Origin: Paracyclopina nana
Taxonomy: Eukaryota; Arthropoda; Copepoda; Cyclopoida; Cyclopettidae
Length of the DNA: 64,000 nt
Assembly (NCBI GenBank): GCA_019096065.1
Contig: JAGUCH010000006.1
Coordinates: 3,678,001-3,742,000, forward strand
Direction: 5' to 3'
Part shown: in pieces, positions 1 to 11,498 of the stretch
Layout: each line of letters begins with the position of its first letter
Position numbering within the stretch: position 1 is the stretch's first letter
Translations under genes and position numbers: made by a program
The notes under the pieces: model-generated
Database searches by the model: none
Told to the model about the DNA's origin: nothing
The model's input: the letters and a program-made list of their open reading frames with translations, nothing else

Positions 1-519
1 TGATCAAGTTTTCATGGTTTATATTAGCCCTTTCATTGCTAGCCGTCTCTGCTACCTCTCAATGAGCTCTGTTTGAAAGGAAAGTCGCGCGTCCATGGCT
101 TTCAGTAGTAATTCGGTTTTCAGGGCAACAACAATTGCAATATACTATAAAGGAAGTGGGTGAGAAAATAGCTGTTGTACCAAAAAAGCTCAGCTAACTT
201 GCTGATTCGATTAATATTTTAAATTGCCATTTTCATTTTGAAAAATTGATCACTTTACAGCTGCCTATTATTACAGTCAAAGGTCGTTCGTAGTTCAATA
301 AGTTTTGATTTATCGATGTCACTGACAAGAAAGAAAACCTGATTGAGCGTGAGATTTCATGCGAATTATTTTCTCTATTCGAAGGACTGTTCAGAAATAA
401 GGAATAGACGGCAAAAGCTACTGAGGAGACGCCCACATCTTCTCAGGAAGACATCATTTATGGGTAGGACCTTTAACAAAACCCAAATGTGAAAGCCATG
501 TAGCACTTGACGCTGTTAG
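1..519. other. left edge, no firm gene
   Basis: AT-rich sequence without a reading frame I trust. The first 65 bases read, in one plus-strand frame, as a short hydrophobic signal-like stretch followed at once by a stop, with no donor site. I consider this chance. Confidence 0.4.
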
Positions 520-603
520 CCCTCTTTTTGTGGAAAAATCTCCTGAAAATGGCACCAAAGCCTCAAGTCATTGTGCAGAACATATTTGAGACCTTGGCGA
601 ACG
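520..603 (+). CDS. possible internal exon, partner of 1974-2197
   Basis: A stop-free stretch lies between an AG at 518-519 and a GTGAGC donor at 604. In the frame beginning at 522 it encodes about 27 residues with hydrophobic and basic character. It ends one base into a codon, which is the phase needed to join the candidate terminal exon at 1974, giving an uninterrupted frame across the junction. The acceptor has a poor pyrimidine tract, a second frame is also nearly open, and a phase match occurs by chance one time in three. It is offered only as a candidate. Confidence 0.22.
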
Positions 604-721
604 GTGAGCTATCTCCTCTTATTTCCTTCACAATTAATAAAGAAGAGCCAATTCTTTTTATGCACAAGTCGAAGAAAGTTTCTGGCTCACAATCAATTGA
701 GGAAAACTCCGCTCTATTGAT

Positions 722-1725
722 ATATAGATCACAAAGATCATAAAGATCGTAAAGATCACTGATCTTTGTGATCTATAAATGGACATTTTTTGTTAATACT
801 TAGATTATAGTGGTGGACGCGCTAGCAAAGTGATCTATGTATGGACATTTTCTATTTACAGAAAACAGAGATTCATATTTAGATCACAGTCAGTGTTTAT
901 GATCTGCACATTTTTTTCAAAAGTCTAGGGTAAACTAAGGCCTTGTTCACCTGCAATAATATTAACAAAATTAGGTGCGACATAATCTAATATTTGCAAA
1001 TATGTGGTACTTATAAAATCATTTTTCAGATTTTGACTTCGGAATTGGTCTTTTCCTATCAAAAGCCATCCAACACCAACATTAAAATTCTCAGTGTTTC
1101 AGTATTTCTCTCCAGTATTTTGACAAAATAACAGCCATAATATGCAAGTGAACAGGCCCTTAATTGATTTATTTGAAAAGGCAGACTATTTCTCTGTTGG
1201 CTCTGGGATATTTTACTCATTTTATTTTACATAGTTTGGTAAGGGAACAGGGTATTTAGCGCTCAGGTTGATGTGAGTTGCAATAAAAAAGAAAGGAACT
1301 AAAAGCCAACTAATACTGTATGAAATTGAAATTGCTCTTTGGCATTTTGTCTCCACTGTTCTGAAAGACTGAGTTTATGAAAAATATTAGTAATATTGAC
1401 ACCATTTTGATTTAAGACAGAATAATATTGCATTCTTCAGTCAAGTCTTGCATTTTTAAATAAATCAATGTAGCTTATCCTAGGCTAAGTAAAAAGCTGT
1501 GTAGAGTCTTCAATTAATGATCTTAAAAGGACCACTTATAGATCATAAACACTGATTGTGATCTAATTATGAATATCAGTTTTCACTAGCTAGAAAATGT
1601 CCATATATAGATAAGCTTAGCTAGCGCGTCTACCACAGTGATCTAAATATTTACAAAAAATGTCCATTTATAGATCACAAAGATCAGTGATCTTTACGAT
1701 CTTTATGATCTTTGAGATCTATGTA
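722..1725. mobile_element. 1-kb inverted-repeat element (MITE-like)
   Basis: Two long arms, about 722-904 and 1541-1725, are inverted copies of each other, with only scattered mismatches visible by eye. Each outer end carries a run of GATC-containing 9-mers (AAAGATCAT, AAAGATCGT and AAAGATCACT), then a short palindrome around TGATCTTTGTGATC, then TGGACATTTTTTGT. The interior, about 905-1540, is AT-rich and has no transposase frame, so this is a non-autonomous element. No clear target duplication is visible at the ends. A 9-bp direct match GGAAAACTC lies outside both arms (701-709 and 1737-1745), but too far out to be a normal duplication. The element family is not recognised. Confidence 0.8.
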
Positions 1726-1973
1726 TGGATGGAGCCGGAAAACTCATTTTACACCTTTTTCCAACTCTGAAAGTGTTTGCACTTCCAATCTGATTGCAGT
1801 TCACAATCTCAAAATCAAATCTTTTAGCAGAAAAAACATAAAAAGCAGTTTCAAAGGCTGAACCGACAAAAAAAAGAAGCATAAATAGAGCAACTGGTTT
1901 TTGGGGGTGCTTAAAAAACTTTTTTTCTGCAATGGCAACATGCAACTGCTGTAATATCTAGTTTGCATTTTAG

Positions 1974-2197
1974 CCACTTATGCATCCGTCTCGGCAACTT
2001 GGAATGACACGAACCAAACGAACACGAGCTTTGACTGTACGCAATTCCAAGAAAACGCAGGGAAAAGTGCCGCAGGATGGCAGAGTTTGGCAGACATTCC
2101 AGCCAAAGAAATAATCATCGTTCTTCTAATGCTCGGGCTTTGGATTTACTCGATTGTGCTAACGAGGAGGGCTTGGTACCAGTTCCTCAAAGAATAA
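1974..2197 (+). CDS. possible terminal exon of a one-pass membrane protein
   Basis: Not recognised. After the acceptor TTTGCATTTTAG (AG at 1972-1973) a frame stays open for 73 codons to TAA at 2195-2197. The product has three N-glycosylation sequons close together (NDT, NQT, NTS), then a hydrophobic segment of about 20 residues (KEIIIVLLMLGLWIYSIVL), then a short basic tail ending FLKE. This order suggests an ectodomain, a single membrane helix and a brief cytoplasmic tail. An AATAAA overlaps the region just after the stop and another lies near 2307. The exon starts two bases into a codon, so at least one upstream exon is needed: either 520-603 or one left of the window. Base composition is richer in GC than its surroundings. 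I infer a real gene end, but without homology. Confidence 0.45.
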
Positions 2198-3422
2198 TAA
2201 AAGTCGCAATTTTTTGGCTCATTTGACGACCTCCACAGAGGGAAAATACAGTTCCACAAACTCGTCATTAATTTTTGTTACATTTAATAAGCGCGGTACG
2301 CTTTTTCAATAAATCTGAAAAATACTAAAAGAGTCTTCAAAAAGGCCAACCCACACCGTGCGAATAGCATTTCATAAAAGCTCTACTTTTTACAGTTAGT
2401 TTGCCAGATTTGTTGACAATGACCGGAAGAACCAAATAAATTGAGCTCAAGCAAAGTTTGTAGTAGGGATGTAACAATAATTTCTCATTACAACAACCTA
2501 TACGATGTTTGTGGCCTCTGGCAATTTCTGGAAGCATTCTACCATACAAGTGCTCAAATTGCATTTTTGCAGCATAAAAAAGGCCCATTGCCTTTAATGT
2601 GTTAATTTCGTGATTCACAATCTAACCTATAAATACTATGGATGGTGTACACCAGTACAGCAGAAGCTGATAAACATAAACCTTCAATTTTTATTAGCTT
2701 TAATTTAAAAAAGATTAAGTACTCGCCAGTGATCCAATTCTAATGACCAGTAGTTTTATGGTTCACAACGCTTTTCCTCCAAGCTAAGACGTGTTTACAA
2801 CATTTATAAGTATTCGTTGCGAGACTTTGACAAACAAGGCGAAGGAATTAATATGGTTGCAACAAATAATGTATGAAGGAAAACGTGGCCTGTGTAATAT
2901 AAGCTTAGTGGAAGTACATACGATTGAGGGCACATATTGCTTTATGCATGATATCAATATGCTACAGCAATTAAACGTCAGATACTAATGGTGCATGCAG
3001 TAAGTAATGAGAGCTAAAATTGCATAAAATACAGGAATTCATTTAATTGCAACAAGTTTTTTACCGAAAAGTCTGGATAATGCAGAAAACCTGCTGCAAA
3101 AGGAAATACTAGATCCAGCCAAATATATATATTTGATTAAGGAATTGGCTTATTGATTTTCGCACAATTATCTGATTACTAGTTCACCAGCTAGAAATAC
3201 AAAATAATGTACATACGTACAACAAAGACAGCTAAGCTAATTTTCATTTGAATGTAGCATTTACCAAAACAACCTTGGCACACCAAAAAAAATTGCTGAA
3301 GGAAGCTGTAAATTTTGGTTGGTTATGGTCAAGTTTTTCTTGTATTATATCCTTTGAAAATCAGATCATGATATCATCAACCTTCTTTGTGAGTGCAAAA
3401 ATTGCCAACTTCAGTGCATATA
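2198..3422. other. AT-rich spacer
   Basis: No supported gene. Both strands show only short, unremarkable frames. An AATAAA near 2307 may serve the candidate exon ending at 2197. Confidence 0.4.
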
Positions 3423-3810
3423 CCGTCTGACCGTTCAAAATTGGACGGTGCGGGAATCAAAAGTATGTGTTATGAATACATGAATTTTGAGGCTTAATGG
3501 GTATCGTTGGAAAGCTTGAACCTTTGGACATCTTTTTTGTTTTCTGACAAAATGAAAAATATTATTGAGAATTCCGCGTGACAGCAAAAAATAAATGATG
3601 CATCAGTTTTTTCGTGACAATTTTCTGGTTTGCCTTGGGAAAATTGAATTTTCAGGGTTTATTCCTCTTTCAATTAATATTTTCTACTTTTACAAAAAGA
3701 TGGAAAAAGGCTCAATCTTTCCAACGATATCATTTAAAAGTCCTGTATATATTGAATATGTGACAAAAAGTTTAGATTCCCGTACCGTCCAATTTTGAAC
3801 GGTCAGACTG
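3423..3810. mobile_element. 388-bp Tc1/mariner-type MITE
   Basis: The ends are inverted copies: CCGTCTGACCGTTCAAAATT at the left and, read inward from the right, CAGTCTGACCGTTCAAAATT. The match continues through GGACGGT(G/A)CGGGAATC. A second matching block, ATCGTTGGAAAG(C/A)TTGA, lies further in on both sides. The element is flanked on both sides by TA (3421-3422 and 3811-3812), the target duplication made by Tc1/mariner transposases, and its right end begins CAGT as many of these elements do. There is no transposase frame inside, so it is non-autonomous. Confidence 0.8.
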
Positions 3811-3812
3811 TA

Positions 3813-6129
3813 TAGACTCATTTGTTCGATAACAAATCTTGACCTCTCATTCTTTTAAATGCATTTGAATCGGGTCCATAAAATAATGCACAATGCCAAT
3901 CGATTGTTTCACTTCTTGAAATAAGACAAGAATTTACGTGAGAAAAAAGCTCTCACGATCAAATGCACACGCCCTTCATTGAAATAACGACCAAGAATGA
4001 CCTCAATTAGGAAGCATTGCACCACCACTCTTACTGCATGTTGTATATACATAGATTATTGCGAGGGTTTCCGCTTTTTTCTACGGATTTCCGACATCTG
4101 ATATTGCGCTAAAGCAAGGCTTCACCTCAAAAGTAAACAAGTGTATCAAACGTGGGATTAACCCGCAGAATGGCCTGAAAGTGCGGTAGTGGTATTCATG
4201 AAAGCATAATTTCTGGCTTTAAAGGCACATTAAGCAAGTTTTAGGAGCAAATATTTAAATGGGCAGGTTCAATAAAACGAACAACGCTCGATGCTGAATC
4301 TGCATTATTTAATTTGGGGTAATGAAGCATGAGCAAGGGCTAAAAAGGCAGTGATATTCCAACTAAAGTAATGAGACCTCCCATTTTAATTGGCAATTAG
4401 ATGCTGTAGACTGAGTAACTCTGCTAACAGAGCCTTTTTGAATTGAATGATGAAAGGGCATTAAGGCTTTTGACTTGGTGGTGATTAACTAATTGCATTC
4501 ACCCCACGCGAAAACCATAAAGCTAAGCTAACTAAAAGTCTACTTCAATCTTGCTGAATAATCTAATTTAAAAACTCACACACCTTGCAAAAGACACTTC
4601 TATGGTCTACCATAATTAGGTTACTTTGATTGTGGCTTCATATAGCTAGTTAAAGCTGCCAACTTGAGTAAACAATGCAGATTTTGATGCTGATAGCAAA
4701 AAACCTCTATTTTGTTCCCAAATTAGCTAATTATAGACTGTTGTCATGGCACCACAGTAAGTTTGTTCAAAAGTTGGTGACCTGAAAAAGGCCAAAATAA
4801 TGAAGGTTTCTTGGAAGAAACGTGTTGCTACAGAAATCCTTCATAAACCTCAAGAAGAAAATGTAGCAAACATGACCAGCCTTGGCAATTTTTTCGCACA
4901 CAAAAACTCGTGACACTGACCCAATATGGAGACGTGATATCTCAATAAAATGAAGGAAATGAAAAAAGCTCCACATATTGAATAATGCCATTACATATGG
5001 TGTTAGACCTGCGGTCTAATAGGCCATTTTTATCCTAAATTAAGAGGGATGGATTGCAATTGTGGTGTCATTGTTTTACGGCTGCAGGCGATAATTTGAA
5101 AATAATGCGAGTTTTTAAGAGGAAAAAAGGTTGCAATACTCTAAGAAATGCCACAGATGAAGCAACAAATATACCAACAATATGTATTTAAAAGTTCATG
5201 AAAGGTTTAATATGGCTTTGGGCCATGCAAACTTATAAAATGCTCCAATACATCTTAAAATATTTTGCAAAGAAAGTAACTCTGCATGCATCACTTTTAA
5301 CACCATTTTACTCAATCTAGGATTTGGCTATCCGGCATGAAAATTGGCCTTTCTTGTTCCTTAACAGGCGTGAATTTTAATCTAAACCAGGAGACACGAG
5401 GATAAGAGGCAATAAGCCAAAAAGGCCACAGTTTTGTGGAGCCCATTTGCCCGAAATTAGGAAGTCATCACGAGAATTGGAACAAAGAGTTCTTGGAACG
5501 ACGGGCGATTTTTGCGGGCAAGAATGACCGTGATTAATCTATTATCTTGGTTACTGAAGTAATGTGACGATTTAACGGGAGGAGGGGGAAACAAAACGAC
5601 GCCAGGGGGGAAAACGGCGAAGGTCAGGCATCACAACAGAGAAAAAAATGGTTAAAACAAATACTATTGCACCACGCGAGCAACCAACATTTTGAAGAGA
5701 ATAGTGCAGTGTTTCTGTAAATATAGGAAAAAATGCATCAAGATATAGCATTTCAATGGTTGAACCTGCGATGCTTTTACAAAGTGATGCTAAAAGTTTG
5801 GTTAGCTTCAATAGCAATTTTAAAGCTCTGCTTGGAAGTGTCTAACTGTGTCTGTCTAAAAGGGCTTGAAACAAATAAAAACAGAGCATAATTAGAACAA
5901 AAGCCAGAACGTGACACGTTTGCTGACGTCACCGGAATATCATCGCTTGATCTTCAAGCACAGCGAAAGATCTAGTAAAATGTCGTAAGTATAGTTGTAC
6001 GCGGCCGGCGCATACATTTTACTTTGCGTTGCAAATGACAAAAAAGGACCAGGATAGACTACTGGAGCAGCATACGCGCAATAATGGAGTAGAAGTACGA
6101 AATCACCGGCGGCTAAGACGTTGTTGCCC
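3813..6129. other. gene-free spacer upstream of the cuticle gene
   Basis: No supported gene in 2.3 kb. A perfect short hairpin, TTAGACC-TGC-GGTCTAA, lies at 5003-5019 without a T-run or other context that would give it a role. The last 200 bases are richer in GC and probably hold upstream control sequence for the cuticle gene. Confidence 0.4.
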
Positions 6130-6166
6130 TATATAAGCCGGACATCCTACCTACTCAGGCATCAGT
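6130..6166 (+). promoter_or_regulatory. TATA box and initiator of the cuticle gene
   Basis: TATATAAG at 6130-6137 is followed by TCAGT at 6162-6166. The arthropod initiator consensus is TCAGT, with transcription starting at its A, here 6164, about 34 bases from the first T of the TATA box. The start codon follows 29 bases later. The spacing and both motifs support a focused promoter, as expected for strongly and stage-specifically expressed cuticle genes. Confidence 0.85.
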
Positions 6167-6192
6167 TGATCAAAAAACTCTTATTTATCAAC

Positions 6193-6901
6193 ATGTACTC
6201 CAAGGTAGCAAAGTGTTCCAGTGAAGTGATATTGTGTAACTTTGTTGCAGTTATAGATAAAAACAACCACTGTCCCGTTCCAGATCCTTGTCCTCGCCCT
6301 TTTGGCCTCAGCTGCCTCCGCCATCCCTGATGAGCACCCTGCCACCTACCAGCCTGCTCCAGCATACGCTCCAGCACCTGAGCCAACCTACGCACCTGCC
6401 CCAACCCCGGCTTATGCACCTGCCCCAACTCCAGCCTATCAGCCAGCACCTGCACCTTACAAACCCGCTCCCGCTTATCACGAACCCGCTCCCGCATACC
6501 ACGAACCCGCTGAATACCACGATGAGCACCCCAAGTATGCCTTCGAGTACGCTGTCAACGATGACTACACCCAGACCAACTATGGACACTCCGAGACCAG
6601 GGATGGCTACAAGACCTCTGGACAGTACCGTGTGGCTCTTCCCGACGGCCGTGTTCAGGTTGTCACCTACACCGCCGATGAGAACGGTTATGTCGCTGAT
6701 GTCAAGTACGAGGGAGAGGCTGTTTACCCCAAGTACGAACCCAAGCCCGCCTACCAAGCTGCCCCCGCCCCTGCTTATGCTCCCGCTCCCGCCCCAGCAT
6801 ATGCTCCCGCACCTGCCCCAGCTTATGCCCCCGCTCCAGCATACGCCCCAGCCCCAACCCCAACCTACAAGCCTGCCCCTGAGCCCGTCCCTGCCTACTA
6901 A
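6193..6901 (+). CDS. RR-type (chitin-binding 4) cuticle protein
   Basis: Secreted structural protein of the exoskeleton; the Rebers-Riddiford domain binds chitin. There are two coding exons, 6193-6204 (four codons, MYSK) and 6284-6901, joined in phase 0 across a 79-bp intron. A tiny first exon ending inside the signal peptide is the usual layout for this family. The 209-residue product starts with a signal peptide of about 17 residues (cleavage likely after LLASAASA). A proline/alanine repeat tract (units such as PAPAY) follows, then the RR domain at roughly 86-150 with YAFEYAV, the G-x-x-E-x-RDG core, LPDGR-x-Q-V and Y-x-ADENGY. More PAPAPAY repeats run to the C terminus. The core is of the RR-2/pro-resilin-like type. 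AATAAA lies at 6931. The repetitive proline codons also keep other frames open; those are shadows. Confidence 0.95.
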
Positions 6902-6936
6902 TTTATTTAATACGTAATCAGTGAGGCCGAAATAAA

Positions 6937-7574
6937 TAGCAAAGACTACATTATTGCATATCTCAAAATAGTTTTGGATTCATTTTAAGCATCAAAGATT
7001 TTGGCTCATGAAAATAAATATTAGCCAAAAATGACACTTATGCAGCAGCTAGAATAACTGGCATATCATGACTCGAAAAATGTAAACTTTGAAAAAGTAG
7101 CTTACATTCGATTTTACACAAAAATCAAGCTTGCCTACCTCTCTGAGAATCCCATGGAGTCTTTTGAGTCACGCTTGGGGTTTCCCGGCCAAAATTTGAA
7201 CTTATTCCGACATTTCGGCACAGGACACACGTGCGCCGTCTGCTGGCCATTTGACGAATTTTTTTGAAGCAAGCTGGCAGACTTTCCTTCTCAAAACTGA
7301 GCAAACGCTCAACATAAACAGCGCTACCAGATCTCGCCAAATTGCAAGTGGGAAACAATCTGGCGTTTTCTTCTCATGGTTGTCGGTTAAATGAGTACTG
7401 TGTAAAAACAACGGTCGTGCCAGATTGCCGAAATTCCCAAAATTTGGCTTTGGATCTTTGAAGACAGAATTTTCAAACGCATTTTTTGCGGACTTGTGGG
7501 CAACTTTTGATGATCACGAGTCACCGCGACTCACAGACGTGTTCAAGCTTGTCACGAGATTAGGGCAAAGTATA
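6937..7574. other. spacer and promoter region before 4E-T
   Basis: Contains the 3' flank of the cuticle gene and the presumed TATA-less promoter and 5' UTR of the 4E-T gene. No gene is supported here. Confidence 0.4.
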
Positions 7575-10500
7575 ATGTCGTCGGACAAAGGTAAGGGTCG
7601 AGGCCGATATTTCAGCTTACCCAACTTTTGACGCAGTTCACAATTTCCGCTTTGCAGTCATCGGAGACATCGTTGACGCGACCGCAAATGAGGTCCTCAA
7701 TGATGATTCGACCTCAGTGGAAGGTGTCAAAGTGAGGGACATCGACGAAGAAGGCGGCTCTCGAAAAGATGACAAAACCAAGGAGTTGGTGATGTACTCG
7801 GCCGAGGAGTTGATGAATTTGAGGACGGTGCACTTGTCGAGCAAGTGGCCAGATTATTTGGACGAGGCCTTCAAAAACAACAGGGGCATTTGGGACCCCG
7901 ACCGTTGGCACCAGAACAAGAAGCGTGGCTCAACGCCGCCACCCGAAGAGAAAGGAGAGGTGAAAGATGGCAAAGATAAACCCGAAGGAGCGGCTAACAA
8001 GGTATGTTGTACTTTCTTTATTTTTTTTTTCCTTCCAACGTCTTATTGGTTTCTTTGTGATTGTAGAAGAAGGACATCAAGGATCGGCTGTTTATGGCTG
8101 AAACGGAGGGCATAGTCTTGAGTCCTCAGCGTCGCAGCTTCATAACAGGTTGCCAAGTCAAGGCTGCAGAAGGTAAAGATGCATCGGGATCAGAGTCGTC
8201 CTCCCTACAAGGCAACAGCATTCAAGGCAGTTCAAGTCAGAAATCGGAGCCCTCCTTGAGACCCGATCCGATTTCCAACTCGAACCGCAGGGTCGGATCG
8301 GGCCGGATCATCAGTAGAGATCGTGGAGGCGCCCAAGCTGATGATTTCCCTGCTCCACCAAGCAGAGATGCGTCGGATCGCTATGGCTTCAGAGATCGTC
8401 GAGACAATTGGTACGACCGAGATTTTGATGGAAATTCACGTGGAGGAGGACGAGGTGGAGGTCGTCCTGGAGCCCTTGGCCGCGGCATGAGGCCGGAAAA
8501 CAACCAGAACAATCGAAAGGGATCGTCCCGGTACAAGGACAGCGAGCCTGAATGGATGTCGGCTCCTGTCAACCAGGATGACTTGATGGAGCTTAAAGGT
8601 TTCGATGATTCTCCCGAAAAAGAGGGTAAATTTATTTCTGTTCGAAATTGAATTATTTGATTTAAAATGGGAATTTTGTTGCAGCTCCGAGATCCAATAT
8701 GGGAGAGAAGGAAAAAGCCCGAGGTGAGAGAGTGGTAGCCTCCAAAAAGGCTAATAAGGCTGGTGGCCCTGCAACGGCTTCTTCGGATGCCTTCAACATC
8801 GATGACATCCTCCACATGGACGTGATTCCAGGTTTGGCCAATATTTTGGATGACGATGGCGACGGAGTGTCTGCACCCGTGAGTGCTGCCGTCCCGAAGA
8901 TTTCCGAGGCTGCTCCCGTCGGAGGCTCGCGATTCAGCCAGTTCTTCTCAAAGGCCCAGGCTGAGGAGCCTCAACAGCAACAGCCTCGCAGATCATCTAT
9001 AATTGACGAGCTTGGAGCCAATTCCACGGAGTTCATGCAGAAGCTGCTTCACACCACCCAAGTCGATCACGAGGAGTCGCAGACCAGTATTAAGATTCCC
9101 ATTCCTGGCGACCCAAGTGCCTATTTTGCTCCCATCTCTCCTGCGGCCAAAACCGAGAGTATTCCCACCAATCCGCTGATGGACCTCCTCAGGTCTGGAG
9201 GGAATCACAAAGGTGAGCTCCGTCAATCACGTGCTTCCGAGTCAATTTTGTATTACTGTAATTATTGTAGGAGAAAATATGCCAGCTCTGTCGCAGCTTA
9301 AGGGTATGAGTGATGTGAAGACTGCAGAGGAGCTCGAGGCCAATATCAAACAGCAAATGGCCGGTCTTCAAAGAGACGAAGTGAAAGATCAGCCTCACCA
9401 TCGCAAGCTCTCTCCACAGCAACAGCAGCAGCAGCAACAGCAACAACAGGATGGGGAAATGTCTGCATTTAAACGATTCGTAAGTGAACTTGGGAGTTTT
9501 GTGCATGCCAGCTTACTTATAAGTTGTTATCGCATGCTTAGTGCCGTTGACTCTTTTTATTTGTCTCATTGTGTTTTTGCAATTTTTCTTTTATCATTGT
9601 GTAGGCTGCCTTGGTAAATAAGGGCAACACCAGCAATGATCACCAGCATGAACAGCACCGAAACGGATCGCGTCACTTTGACGAAGTAAGTGTGATTGCA
9701 GCAGATCTCAGGATTGCATCATTAATACGCTATCCTATTTGTTGCAGATGAATCCGCAGCAACAGCAGCCGCATCAATTTCACGACCGGGGTGGGCATGG
9801 CATGCGATCTGGTCCCGTTCCAGCAAATGCTCCAACCGAGCAGGAAATTCTTGCTGAAATGGCCGCTCGGGAGCAGCACCAGCAGCTACGAATGGCGCCA
9901 CAGGGCTCCACGATCCAACCGAGCCGCGAGGACGTGCTCATGATGGCCGCGCAGCGAAGGCTGATTCCAGATTTACTTAATACCCAGGAGGCCATCTCTC
10001 TGCAGACCGCCGTTCAAAATGGGGGCATGAGTATGCTCAACACCCTTCTATACCAGTTTGTCTACGGACAGATGGAGCCCACTCGCCGAGAGATTCTCTT
10101 GCAAGTATGAGGAGTTAACTTTACATGTTCATAGATAGCCTTTATATAGCTTGTGTTTCACAAGGTCATCAAGTTCTACCAGCTCAAGGGAGCTTTTGGT
10201 CCCCAGTATGCAGCAGTACCTCCTCAGCCTCAGATGTCGCACCTGGGCCTACACGGTCACCACCTGTCTTCGCACTCAGGTGGTCCAGTCGTTGAAGCGT
10301 CTGGGATATCGCCAACCTCTCCGACTCCCAGGAACACACTGGCAGTTAGCCCCATTCCTGGCAGGGACAGGGTTCCCTCGCCCCAGGAAATTGCAATCCA
10401 CGCGCAACAAATCATGCAAGCTGCTCTCATCAAGCGCCAACTTGAGGAGCAGAAAGAAAAGTTTCGACGTCGCCAAGAGCAGGATCAGCTCCGGAAGGCC

Positions 10501-11139
10501 ACGGACTCACCCTCGCTGGTCTTCACGCCCACCGTGGTCATGAAGAAGATGGCGGCTGACCGACGAGACTCGGACCCCAAGCCGGTCATACCCGAGCTCA
10601 AGGTGAGCGCGAGCGATAAGGTCGCTGGCGTTCATAACATGGTCGGCGGCCCGAATCCGGGTCCACCGAGGACGAGTCCTGGGATGATCCAATCGCAGCA
10701 ACAAATGTTATTCATGCAGCAACAGCTTCGTGCCCAGCAGTTGGCAGCCATGCAGGTACATGGATATGAGTTTCAGCCCAAGAGTGCTAATTTAATTGGG
10801 GAATGTTTGTTTTAGGCTGGCCATAGTGTGGATCCGCGTTTGCTTTTACAAGCTCAAGCAATGATGCAACAGCAGCAGAGTCAGCCACACCAAGTACCTA
10901 ATCATCCTCGTTTCATGGGTCACGGGGCCCAAATGGGGTTCGACCAACAAAATCAGCCATCGCAACAGCAGCAGCAGCAGCAACAGCAGCAGCAAGGCGG
11001 GCTTTCTCGATTCTTTAGCCCCGAAGTACTCGCTCAGGCTCAGTCCGGAAATGCCCCTCCCTTGCCACCGTTGCCAACTCAAAAGGCCATGACCCTGGAA
11101 GAGATCGAGCGTCAGGCCGCGGCTGCTGTCAGAATATAA
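7575..11139 (+). CDS. EIF4ENIF1: eIF4E transporter (4E-T / EIF4ENIF1, Cup-related)
   Basis: Binds the cap-binding factor eIF4E, carries it into the nucleus and into P-bodies, and represses translation together with DDX6-type helicases. Nine exons join in phase: 7575-7590, 7658-8001, 8067-8625, 8685-9212, 9271-9479, 9605-9685, 9748-10104, 10165-10755 and 10816-11139. They encode 1002 residues, against 985 in human 4E-T. Evidence: a YSAEELM eIF4E-binding motif (Y-x4-L-hydrophobic) at 52-58; GIWDPDRWH at about 82-90, the 4E-T signature; an RG-rich segment in exon 3; SRFSQFF near 388-394, as in the GSRFSRWF block of vertebrate 4E-T; and VPSPQEIAIH with a following QAALIKRQLEEQ helix near 768. Polyglutamine runs occur in exons 5 and 9. 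Two acceptors are ambiguous: 7636 or 7657, and 10149 or 10164. All keep frame. AATAAA lies at 11315. Confidence 0.92.
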
Positions 11140-11498
11140 GAGAGAGAAACGCCTCAGTATTTTTGTAAGCTGATTTTGTCAGAAATGTGCTGGATGTGAT
11201 ATGTAACTCTTGGAAGTCTGGCAAGACAAGATGATTTTTCCAACACAGGTTATTTGTTCTGTTGTGATACCACTCTTCAACTCCTTGTTGCCTGGGATCG
11301 ATGAATGACAAAAGAATAAAGCGACAAAAGTGACTTTTACCCAAATGCATTTTTGCATGGTCTTGATCATACTTTGGGGGTAGGTTGAGAGATTGGTACG
11401 ACTTAAGTAGCGTTTTAGCCAGCAACTGCATAGCTACTAAGCATTACACATTGGCAGTGAGCTAGCTGAAGCTGTCACAACACAGTCAGAAGATAAAA
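11140..11498. other. 4E-T 3' UTR and LDAH promoter
   Basis: A 359-bp gap between two head-to-tail genes. It holds the 4E-T poly(A) signal (AATAAA at 11315-11320). The LDAH promoter must fit in the remaining 180 bases; no TATA box stands out. Confidence 0.5.

Noticed and set aside
1..65. Signal-peptide-like hydrophobic reading (IKFSWFILALSLLAVSATSQ) at the left edge
   Set aside because: Ends in TGA at once, and no GT donor lies nearby.
721..775. CRISPR-like short regular repeats (GATC every nine bases)
   Set aside because: No unique spacers, and the array is mirrored at the far end of an inverted-repeat element in a eukaryotic genome.
701..1745. GGAAAACTC on both sides of the 1-kb element as a target duplication
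   Set aside because: The copies lie 12-20 bases away from the arm ends rather than next to them.
2791..2988. Stretch reading NKAKELIWLQQIMYE, reminiscent of the copia RNase H motif
   Set aside because: The similarity is limited to about 12 residues; the flanking motifs of a retrotransposon are absent.
5003..5019. Perfect 7-bp hairpin TTAGACC/GGTCTAA
   Set aside because: Short hairpins of this size are expected by chance in 64 kb, and no other feature is attached.
6288..6917. Proline/threonine-rich frame overlapping the cuticle gene, and two antisense frames
   Set aside because: Repetitive CCN/GCN codons of the PAPAY repeats keep the other frames open; the real frame has the signal peptide and RR domain.
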